Shown piece by piece: positions 1 to 7,043 of a stretch of DNA of 64,000 nucleotides. The position numbers and the translations under genes are program-made. The DNA is from Chlorogloeopsis fritschii (lineage in GTDB: Bacteria; Cyanobacteriota; Cyanobacteriia; Cyanobacteriales; Nostocaceae). The DNA is taken from NCBI RefSeq assembly GCF_043099315.1, contig NZ_CP170746.1, one strand, 5' to 3'. Position 1 is the stretch's first letter. Each line of letters opens with the position of its first letter. Below the pieces are notes generated by a model. The model had not been told where the DNA came from, searched no databases, and saw only the letters and a list, made by a program, of their open reading frames with translations.

Positions 1-544
1 CTGCCATAATTAGGGTTTGATCGTCAACTTCACTAATAGGCTTATCTTCAACTACCTTGAGAATACTTGCGGCGGGGAAGTTACCTAATTGGGGATCAAC
101 CGGGCCTAGAACTGCATTGGCATCCATAATAATTTCATCAGCAGCAAGGGCAAGCATAGTACCACCGCTCATCGCATAGTGAGGTACAAACACTGTGACT
201 TTAGAAGGATGACGAATCAATGCCCTGGCAATTTGTTCGGTGGCTAAAACTAAACCACCGGGAGTATGCAAAATTAGGTCAATCGGAACTTCGGGTGGGG
301 TGAGGCGAATAGCCCGCAGAATTTGTTCTGAATCTTCTATAGTGATGTAGCGTGATAGGGGAATTCCCAATAAACTGATAGATTCTTGGCGATGAATGAG
401 CAAAATGGCCCGGCTTCTGCGTTGCTGTTGAAATTCTTGAATGCTGCGAAAGCGACGATACTCAATCTGACGTCTTTGCCAAAGCGGCTGTAAAGAAGAA
501 AGAAGAAGAAAAATCCAGAATAAATCACCAATACCGAAGCTCAT
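1..544 (-). CDS. SDH-type Clp-fold serine protease, membrane-anchored (C-terminus cut by window)
   Basis: Reading the minus strand from the ATG at 544 gives an open frame that runs off the left edge (about 181 residues seen). The N-terminus is a hydrophobic segment (about residues 4-18, starting SFGIGDLFWIFLL) followed by a basic stretch, as in a membrane anchor. After it comes a crotonase/Clp fold: IDLILHTPGG (oxyanion-type glycines), then VPHYAMSGGTMLALAADEI, where the Ser of MSGG is the expected nucleophile, and then DANAVLGPVDPQLG. This is the pattern of the serine dehydrogenase proteinase (SDH, PF01972) family, distantly related to SppA and ClpP. Such proteins probably cleave membrane or membrane-associated proteins. 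The kinase at 638-2443 lies downstream of nothing shared with it: both are on the minus strand and the kinase ends 94 bases upstream of this start, so co-transcription is possible. The family call is fairly secure; the substrate is unknown. Confidence 0.85.
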   Translation of the reverse strand, partial: MSFGIGDLFWIFLLLSSLQPLWQRRQIEYRRFRSIQEFQQQRRSRAILLIHRQESISLLGIPLSRYITIEDSEQILRAIRLTPPEVPIDLILHTPGGLVLATEQIARALIRHPSKVTVFVPHYAMSGGTMLALAADEIIMDANAVLGPVDPQLGNFPAASILKVVEDKPISEVDDQTLIMA

Positions 545-637
545 AAAAATTGTGTTTAAAAATAACGGTTTACCGTCATTATTTTCCCAATTTTTTAGAG
601 TCTATAAGTCTATCTGAAGAAGCAAACCCAAAGACAA

Positions 638-2443
638 TCATTCATACCGCCAAATTTTAATTGTGTCATCGTCGCTACCACTGGCCAAAGTTTGCCCATC
701 AGGGCTAAAGGCAACAGATCTGACATAGTTAGTATGACCACTAAGAGTAGAAATTTCTCTACCTGTACTGATATGCCAAATTTTGATAGTTTGATCCCAA
801 CTACCACTAGCTAGCAACTCTCCATCTGGGCTAAAAGCTACTGACCACACCGAGTTGAAATGTCCGGTGAGGGTACGTATTTCTCTGCCTGTACTCACCT
901 GCCACAGTTTGATCGTAGAATCGCTACTACCACTGGCGAGAATTTCTCCATCTGGGCTGAAGGCGATCGCATTTACAAAAAAAGAATGACCTGTAAGGGT
1001 ACGGATTTCTCTACCTGTACTCACCTGCCACAGTTTAATGGTGTAGTCAGAACTACCGCTAGCTAGAATTAGACCATCTGCACTCCAAGCCACAGACCAA
1101 ATAGAGTCGGTATGACCTGTAAAAGTGCGAATTTCTCTTCCTGAAATTACCTGCCATACTTTAATAGTACAGTCGGCACTACCACTGGCTAGCAGTTTTC
1201 CATCCGGACTAAAAACAATAGAATTGATACAGTTGGTGTGACCTTTAAATGTGCGGGCTTCTTTGCCAGAACCGAGCAACCACAATTTAATAGTTTCATC
1301 CCAACTGCCACTCGCGAGAAGTTCCCCATCAGGGCTAAAGGCAACGGTATGAACCATGCCAGAATGACCAGAAAACCAACGGCCAAAATTACGTAGTAAT
1401 TTTCCTGTCGCTAGTTGCCAAAGTTTAATAGTATTGTCAGAACTGCCACTCGCGAGCAGTTGTCCATCAGGGTTAATTGCAACAGCTTGAACCATGCTGG
1501 CATGGCCTCTAAGAGTATATACGCACTGCCACTCTGCTTGATCTGTTAGAACAGTTGTTCTATATTGTGTGTTTGTAGTTATGGCTTGTGTAGGTGGTAT
1601 GGAACTTAAATTCTCTTCACTTTGAGAACTTAGTAAAGCTAGCCATTCTTGCACGGTTTGAGGACGATATTTTGGCTGTAATTCCATACCACGCAGAATT
1701 AGATAATTTATCCTGTTGCTGAGGTTGGGATTATAGTTTTGTGGAGGTTCTAAAGGAATACTGTGACGTCTTTCCTCTGCACTTGTTGGTACTACTCCAG
1801 TTACTAAGCTATACAATGTTGCGGCTAAACCGTAAACATCAATGTATTCTCCCCGCGGTGCTTCCAATTCATACTGTTCGGGAGGGGCAAAACCAGGAGT
1901 ACGATAAACCGTGTGTTTTTGAATAACATTAGGGATAAATTCTCTGGCAATACCAAAATCAATTAAGACTGCTTCCGATTTGCCACTACGGATCATGATG
2001 TTGCGCGGCTTAATGTCTCGGTGTAATAAGCCTTTTTGATGGATTATTGTTACAGCTTCACTAATTTGCCGGATATATAGCAGTGCTTCTGATTCTGATA
2101 ATACTCCTAAGCGCCGCAAACGCTTACCCAAATCTTCACCTTCGATGTACTCCATGACTATACAAGGCATATTTCCTTCATCGAAGATATTTTCTATCTG
2201 CACTATGTGGGGATGGCGACATACGGCCAACCTAACAGCTTCATCTCGAAAATCTAGCCTTAATTTGTCTCGGTGTGGTTTCCAGGCGGGGTTATTGAGA
2301 ATTTCTTCTTTAAGAGTTTTAATCACTCGTAATTCGCCATGTTCAGTTTTGGCGAGATAAGTCAGACCAATTCCGCCTTCGCCTAATCTTCTTTCGAGAA
2401 TATAGCGTCCCCCAAATAACCGCTGTCCCGGATGCCAGACCAT
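638..2443 (-). CDS. Ser/Thr protein kinase with seven C-terminal WD40 repeats
   Basis: 601 residues. The N-terminal Hanks-type kinase domain (about 13-275) has a glycine loop GEGGIGLTYLA (21-31), a likely ATP-anchoring Lys42 (VIK), catalytic loop HRDIKPRN (141-148), DFG (162-164) and activation-segment GFAPPEQ, so it should be active. A linker of about 35 residues leads to seven WD40 repeats (about 305-601), each with a GH near the start, FSPDG and a closing IKLW or IKIW; seven blades make a complete beta-propeller. Kinase-WD40 fusions are typical of filamentous cyanobacteria, where the propeller is presumed to dock partners. No membrane segment is seen. The start is the ATG at 2443; a longer frame is not available. 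The DNA encoding repeats 4-7 is very similar between copies, which favours repeat gain or loss. The kinase at 4190-5500, the haem/HAMP protein at 3267 and the FHA transporter at 7044 are neighbours that may share its pathway (inference). Confidence 0.95.
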   Translation of the reverse strand: MVWHPGQRLFGGRYILERRLGEGGIGLTYLAKTEHGELRVIKTLKEEILNNPAWKPHRDKLRLDFRDEAVRLAVCRHPHIVQIENIFDEGNMPCIVMEYIEGEDLGKRLRRLGVLSESEALLYIRQISEAVTIIHQKGLLHRDIKPRNIMIRSGKSEAVLIDFGIAREFIPNVIQKHTVYRTPGFAPPEQYELEAPRGEYIDVYGLAATLYSLVTGVVPTSAEERRHSIPLEPPQNYNPNLSNRINYLILRGMELQPKYRPQTVQEWLALLSSQSEENLSSIPPTQAITTNTQYRTTVLTDQAEWQCVYTLRGHASMVQAVAINPDGQLLASGSSDNTIKLWQLATGKLLRNFGRWFSGHSGMVHTVAFSPDGELLASGSWDETIKLWLLGSGKEARTFKGHTNCINSIVFSPDGKLLASGSADCTIKVWQVISGREIRTFTGHTDSIWSVAWSADGLILASGSSDYTIKLWQVSTGREIRTLTGHSFFVNAIAFSPDGEILASGSSDSTIKLWQVSTGREIRTLTGHFNSVWSVAFSPDGELLASGSWDQTIKIWHISTGREISTLSGHTNYVRSVAFSPDGQTLASGSDDDTIKIWRYE

Positions 2444-3266
2444 TAGTATTAATTTTCAAATTATGATATTTATTTTGACACGACTACACAATAGAGTTTG
2501 GTAGAGAAATTTTATGCTATGCGCTTGTAGTAGGGTAACCTTGAGAGATGGGAAATTGTGTTATATGCTACAGCATAACGCTAAACTTGAGATTGCTGCC
2601 ATAGTTCAATGGCTCATAGTAACGTGAGAACATAGCTCCCTGACTTCTCAAAGAAGTCGGGGAGCTTTTTTCATGCATTAAGTGAATCTAATACTTACAA
2701 AGTGACTGAAAACTAATTTTTTTGTACAAGACTATAAGTAGCCGTTAGAAGATTTGAACTAGCTGATGAAAATAGAGAAGACTCAGAAATAGAGATATGA
2801 AAAAAATCTTAATTTATTATTTAAAACAATGATTTTTGGAAATTTTATCTCACACTGAATACAGGCTCACATTTAATTAATAATCACTTGTGTTTTTAGA
2901 AGCCTTAACAAAATTGTTAAAAGTTTCTGGAATCATTACCAAAAATTGTGTATCTGGTTTTTGACCCATGTTTGTTAGCAAAAAGGTACTTGAGTTCCAA
3001 ACAAGAATAAAAAGATACAAATAAGAACTGGACGCTATCTTGATTCAACTTTGTTTAGTACTGTAATTACTGTAAATATATTTACAGTAAATAGTACCAA
3101 AATAACCTGAAATACTTATGCGATCGCCCGTTCTGAGTAGTATGATATTTCAGTGTGTAAAATTTTTTATCATGTTTCAACCTTGGTGCGTATTGCTAAG
3201 TTTATTTGATGAAAATATAGCTAAAGTCAAAATTTTTTCTAATCAGGTTTGAGGCGAGTTAAGAAT
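2444..3266. other. 823-base intergenic region between divergent genes
   Basis: AT-rich stretch with no supportable coding frame. It must hold the promoters of the minus-strand WD40 kinase and of the plus-strand haem/HAMP gene. One strong hairpin with a T tract lies at 2634-2672. The rest, including A/T-rich runs near 2,790-3,110, shows nothing I can assign. Confidence 0.6.
2634..2672 (+). terminator. Rho-independent terminator hairpin, orphan on the plus strand
   Basis: A near-perfect 15-bp stem (arms agctccctgacttct and agaagtcggggagct, with one G-T pair and a CAA loop) is directly followed by TTTTTT. The T run is only on the plus strand, yet no plus-strand gene lies upstream in this gap. 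It may therefore end an unannotated small RNA starting somewhere in 2444-2630, or be a mobile-element relic. The same arm sequence resembles hairpins found around cyanobacterial insertion elements, but no transposase is nearby. Confidence 0.7.
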
Positions 3267-4184
3267 ATGTTAAAAAACTTACAACTGAGACAAAAATTTA
3301 CAATTTTACTGCTTGTAATTTTAGTCGCAGGTTTGAGCTTGAGCGGTTTTGCTCTCTCTTATGTGCTCCAACAAAATGCCAGGCAGGAAATTACCTCAAC
3401 GGCTTTGATGCTGATGGAAACCATGATTTCTGTTCGGCAATATACCAGCAGTCAAGTGAATCCGGAACTAGTTGACAAGCTAGAAACTAACTTTTTGCCC
3501 CAATCTGTACCTGGGTATTCAGCACGAGAAGTGTTTGAGAACTTGCGAAATAAACCAGGCTACCGAGACTTTTTTTACAAAGAAGCAACACTAAATCCTA
3601 CTAATCTTCGAGATAAAGCTGATAGTTTTGAAACACAAATTGTTGAGAGGTTCAAAAAGGAAAGCAAGTTAAAAGAAGTGAGTGGATTTCGTTCAATACC
3701 AGGTGGAGAAATTTACTATACTGCTCGTCCGTTAATAGTGTCTGAACAAAAGTGCCTAGAATGCCATGACACGCCAGAAAGAGCGCCGAAAAGTATGCTT
3801 GAGCGCTATGGAACTGCTAATGGATTTAACTGGAAATTAGGTGAAATTGTTGGTGCCCAGGTGATTACTGTACCAGCTACCAGAGTCATCCAGAAAGCTA
3901 ATCAATCCTCTATTTTAATTGTGGGATTAGTATCAGCTGTTTTTGCCATTGTCATTTTTTTAGTTAACGTCTTTTTAAATAGGCAAGTAGTACGTCCATT
4001 AAAACGCATCACTCGTTTGGCAGAAGAAGTCAGTACAGGGCACATGGATGTTGAGTTTGAGCAGTTATCTAATGATGAAATCGGTAATCTTGCTAAAGCC
4101 TTTAAACGGATGAAATTAAGTTTAGAAATGGCTATGAAACGGCTCAAACGTCCTCAGGGCAACACCCACGGTACAGGAACCTAA
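3267..4184 (+). CDS. Membrane haem-binding sensor-like protein: Tll0287-like (DUF3365) domain plus HAMP
   Basis: 305 residues from the ATG at 3267, which has GAGG nine bases upstream; a TTG 18 bases earlier would add six residues and has no better ribosome site. Layout: TM1 (about 12-34), an extracytoplasmic region with CLECH (163-167), a classical c-type haem CxxCH motif, TM2 (about 214-236), then a HAMP domain (about 237-290) and a short basic tail. This matches the DUF3365/Tll0287-like family, in which a covalently bound haem is held in a PAS-like fold. The protein stops right after HAMP, with no kinase, cyclase or methyl-accepting domain, so any signal must pass to a partner. Its 3' end is only 5 bases from the 3' end of the convergent kinase at 4190-5500. 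A redox or ligand sensing role is inference. Confidence 0.88.
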   Translation: MLKNLQLRQKFTILLLVILVAGLSLSGFALSYVLQQNARQEITSTALMLMETMISVRQYTSSQVNPELVDKLETNFLPQSVPGYSAREVFENLRNKPGYRDFFYKEATLNPTNLRDKADSFETQIVERFKKESKLKEVSGFRSIPGGEIYYTARPLIVSEQKCLECHDTPERAPKSMLERYGTANGFNWKLGEIVGAQVITVPATRVIQKANQSSILIVGLVSAVFAIVIFLVNVFLNRQVVRPLKRITRLAEEVSTGHMDVEFEQLSNDEIGNLAKAFKRMKLSLEMAMKRLKRPQGNTHGTGT

Positions 4185-4189
4185 ATATT

Positions 4190-5500
4190 TCATGAAAACA
4201 GGCGACGAGTAAATTCTAGGGCTGCTTCTGCCTCTGGAATTTCTCTGGCTAAAAGTTCAACAAATTGGTAAGGAGTGACTTGCTCGTTTTCTGCTAATGT
4301 GTCTTCTACAACAAAACTTGCCATTGGCCCTATATAGTAGGCTAAAGCTTTTTGACAACGTTGGATAAAGGCTGCATTAATTGAAGTATTTCCCTGAGTT
4401 CGGGAAGTATTTTGATTTCGGGAAGTATTTCCCTGAGTTCGGGAAGTTGGTTGATTTTGGGAAGTTGGTTGATGCTGTACAGTCTGTTGAGTTGAGGGTG
4501 AAATTAAAGTTGTTTCTGCCGGAGATGGAGGTGGTTGATCTGTCTGCGGCACGATCATTGTAGGTTCTGACTCACGAGTCAGTACGGTAGGGGGAACATC
4601 GAACATTGTTGATGGCGATATATGATGCTGCCCAATCAGCTCAAGATCTGCAAGCACTTCTCTTGATGTTTGATAGCGTTGTCTAGGTGTATCTGCCAGC
4701 ATTTTATTGAGTATTTCAGCAAAGCCATCGCTGACATAAGTGTAAAAACGCCATTTCCATTCCAAACTGTACTGATCCATCAAAAAGGATGGATCTCGCC
4801 CTGTTAGCAGCACGACGCCTGTAACTCCCAAAGCATAAAGGTCGCTACTAGGAGAACACAACCCCAAGCTAATCTGTTCGCGGGGAGCATACCCCACTTT
4901 TCCCACTAAGGACATTTTGCCGACAAAAGTTGCCTGGTTAGAGTTATTACTCTCATTAAGATCGGCGATTTGCTTTCCGACTCCAAAATCAATTAGTACG
5001 GGCAAAGATTTGCCTTCTGGCAACATAATGTTATCGGGAGAAATATCTCGATGGATAATATGGTGCTGGTGAATGTATTCCAAAACGGGCAGTAAATTTT
5101 TTAACCACCGAATCACCTCATCTTCCGAAAAGTTTTGTCCTTGCTTCTGACGTTCCCGTAATAATGCCGAGTAGGTTTTACCGTTAACAAACTCTTGTAC
5201 CAAGAACAGCCTACCATCTCCCTCAAAACAAGCTAGGAATCGAGGTATTTGCGGATGTTCTAGCTGATGAAGTATTTTAGCTTCTCTTTTAAATAAATTA
5301 CGACATTTTTCTAGCCCCCCTTCTCCAGTACCAATCGGGGCAAATTCTTTTAGAACACAAGGTTCATTGAAGCGTCGAGTATCGAAGGCTAAGTAAGTTC
5401 GCCCCAAGCCCCCCTGCCCTAAAAGTTGCTGGATGATATAACGGTTATCTATTATCGTTCCTGAAGGAATTTCCGATTTGATTACGGGGGACTGAGACAT
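4190..5500 (-). CDS. Ser/Thr protein kinase with low-complexity linker and small C-terminal domain
   Basis: 436 residues, ATG at 5500. Kinase domain about 15-290: glycine loop GQGGLGRTYLAFD (28-40), Lys51 in VLKEF, HRDISPDN (150-157), DFG (171-173) and GYAPREQ. The usual Lys after HRDI is Ser, a change I have seen in other bacterial kinases of this group; the catalytic Asp and Asn are intact. A Pro/Gln/Thr-rich linker (about 300-375) contains a repeated segment built on TSRTQGN and QPTSQN, matching tandem repeats in the DNA at 4383-4477. The last 60 residues form a conserved-looking helical domain (from IQRCQKALAYYIGPMASFVV to the C-terminus) that often ends cyanobacterial Ser/Thr kinases; function unknown. 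No membrane segment. It converges on the haem/HAMP gene and sits upstream of the PhnD-like gene in an all-signalling neighbourhood. Confidence 0.94.
   Translation of the reverse strand: MSQSPVIKSEIPSGTIIDNRYIIQQLLGQGGLGRTYLAFDTRRFNEPCVLKEFAPIGTGEGGLEKCRNLFKREAKILHQLEHPQIPRFLACFEGDGRLFLVQEFVNGKTYSALLRERQKQGQNFSEDEVIRWLKNLLPVLEYIHQHHIIHRDISPDNIMLPEGKSLPVLIDFGVGKQIADLNESNNSNQATFVGKMSLVGKVGYAPREQISLGLCSPSSDLYALGVTGVVLLTGRDPSFLMDQYSLEWKWRFYTYVSDGFAEILNKMLADTPRQRYQTSREVLADLELIGQHHISPSTMFDVPPTVLTRESEPTMIVPQTDQPPPSPAETTLISPSTQQTVQHQPTSQNQPTSRTQGNTSRNQNTSRTQGNTSINAAFIQRCQKALAYYIGPMASFVVEDTLAENEQVTPYQFVELLAREIPEAEAALEFTRRLFS
4383..4477. repeat. In-frame 18/21-bp tandem repeats inside a kinase gene
   Basis: Five adjacent units start with gaagt: 21 bases (gaagtatttccctgagttcgg, given here as its first 20 plus g), 18 bases, the same 21-base unit again, then two 18/17-base units beginning gaagttggttga. 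All keep the reading frame of the kinase and encode the Thr/Ser/Gln/Asn-rich linker. This is a small minisatellite; copy number may vary between strains. Confidence 0.8.
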
Positions 5501-5854
5501 ATCATGACGCTCCTAGCTCTATCTATATAAATAATTTGAATTTGGTTTCTTTAGTCAAGATTGCTAAAGAATTAACTTTTATACTTATTCTGTTAGATAC
5601 TTAGACAATCATTTACTGAGTGACTCTAGCAGTAAGGTTTCTATTAACTTTAAAGCTTAGATTTTCTAGAATAACTGCTTAGGCACTTACCATAAAATAA
5701 CTTTTTGAAATGAAAATTAATTTTTCTTTGAGCAATTTATTCATCTCAGAGATTAGTTAAACCCTGATTATTTATCGGGATAATTCTCAAAAAATATGCA
5801 GATTATATATTAAATTTTGTTAAGAAATATTAGTTTACGATTTGCTTGTTAACC
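5501..5854. other. 354-base AT-rich gap
   Basis: Very AT-rich, no open frame or hairpin that I can support. It should contain the promoter of the minus-strand kinase that starts at 5500 and the transcript end of the PhnD-like gene. Confidence 0.5.
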
Positions 5855-6748
5855 TTACTTTGATTGATAGGGTGTTTCAGGTAGCAGGATGGCAGGTGTT
5901 TGCCTAACTCTTCCCTCAAGAGGTTTGACTTTTTCGATTAATTTAATAAACTCGGTATAATTAGGTATTTTAGCAGCAGGAACATAACCAGCGTCGGCAG
6001 CAAGATCAGCCGGTGCATCGTTCATTGCTTTCTGAATTTGCTGCTGTTGATTGCGTTCTATAGTTGGTGCAAGTAACACAACTCCAGGTGGTATCCACCG
6101 ACTAGTGTGTAAAATTCTAAACTTAGTTGTGGCAAATTTTCGTCGATAAAGCTCGAAATCTTGTTCAGAGATAGCGCCAGCATCTACGCTTCCATCACTA
6201 ATCCACTCTAGTACTGTTACAGGAGTTGGGGCAGAACGAATTTGAGCTAGGGTTAAACCATACAGATCGTACAGAGGAACATAATAACCGGCTGCGGAAC
6301 CTGTTTCTCCTAAAGCAACCGTTTTGTTAGCTAAATCTGATATTTTTTTTATTGGTTGATCGTCTCGCACAATCAGTAAAGAGCGTTGTCTGCTACTCAC
6401 TCCCTCCATCGAAAACAAAGGAATGTAAAGTTCTTTGCCGATCGCGATCGCTGCTAAACCGGGAGTTGCAAATACAATATCCCATCTTTTCCGCTGGATT
6501 TGAGCAACGGCTTGCAATTCGTTGTATGCTGGTTCCAACTCAATGATCGAGCGAGTTTGTGAGCCTATATAGTCTTTGAAGCGCTCGTACTTATCGAGTG
6601 AGACTTTTCCCTCACCATAGCTGACTACACCTATAGTTAATCTGTTTGGGATATTGTTTGTTGGTTTTGAATTGCATCCTACCCCAAGTAGTCCGATTAA
6701 CACTAGTAGTGGAAGGAAAAATAAACGTGGCAAAACAATAATTTTCAT
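5855..6748 (-). CDS. PhnD/SsuA-like periplasmic binding lipoprotein, orphan
   Basis: 297 residues from the ATG at 6748, chosen because it begins a normal signal sequence (MKIIVLPRLFFLPLLVLIGL, then a lipobox-like GVGC with Cys25); the longer frame adds 13 hydrophilic residues before it. The mature part fits the phosphate/phosphite/phosphonate-binding (PhnD, type 2 periplasmic) fold: TIGVVSYGEGK near the start, WDIVFATPGLAAIAIG, then SDLANKTVALGETGSAAGYY and VDAGAISEQDFELYR. Such proteins normally feed PhnE/PhnC transporters, but neither is nearby; the only transporter is the FHA-ABC exporter on the opposite strand at 7044. The protein may instead be a ligand sensor working with the kinases and the haem/HAMP protein (inference). 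The ligand cannot be read from the sequence. Confidence 0.88.
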   Translation of the reverse strand: MKIIVLPRLFFLPLLVLIGLLGVGCNSKPTNNIPNRLTIGVVSYGEGKVSLDKYERFKDYIGSQTRSIIELEPAYNELQAVAQIQRKRWDIVFATPGLAAIAIGKELYIPLFSMEGVSSRQRSLLIVRDDQPIKKISDLANKTVALGETGSAAGYYVPLYDLYGLTLAQIRSAPTPVTVLEWISDGSVDAGAISEQDFELYRRKFATTKFRILHTSRWIPPGVVLLAPTIERNQQQQIQKAMNDAPADLAADAGYVPAAKIPNYTEFIKLIEKVKPLEGRVRQTPAILLPETPYQSK

Positions 6749-7043
6749 CACTAAATTGTTATATATTGATATAAAATTGCATAGCAAGGATTATGTTTAT
6801 AATTATGCAATATTAACTTTGATTTTCTCTATCTTTATCTGCCGAAAAAAGGCGATCGCACTGAAAATTTACTTTATCTTGCAGCTAATGTTAACGTTTA
6901 AAAACTTTTATTGACTAACATAGATTGTTTTTAACTGGATAGAAAACAGTGCCAGTCGATTTAAAAAATAATCCGTAAAATCGTTAGTTAGTCTTGTAGT
7001 TTAGGGGTGTGACTTTAATTGAGAATATAGGTCAGTTAATCTC

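Noticed and set aside
860..1066. Plus-strand frame of 68 codons across the WD40 repeats
   Set aside because: It is the reverse of a strongly supported minus-strand kinase and follows the repeat structure; no family match or ribosome site.
2634..2672. Insertion-sequence end
   Set aside because: The hairpin resembles some IS200/IS605 ends, but no transposase or second end is within reach.
4383..4477. Possible CRISPR array from regular repeats
   Set aside because: Units are adjacent without spacers, in frame with the kinase, and only five in number.
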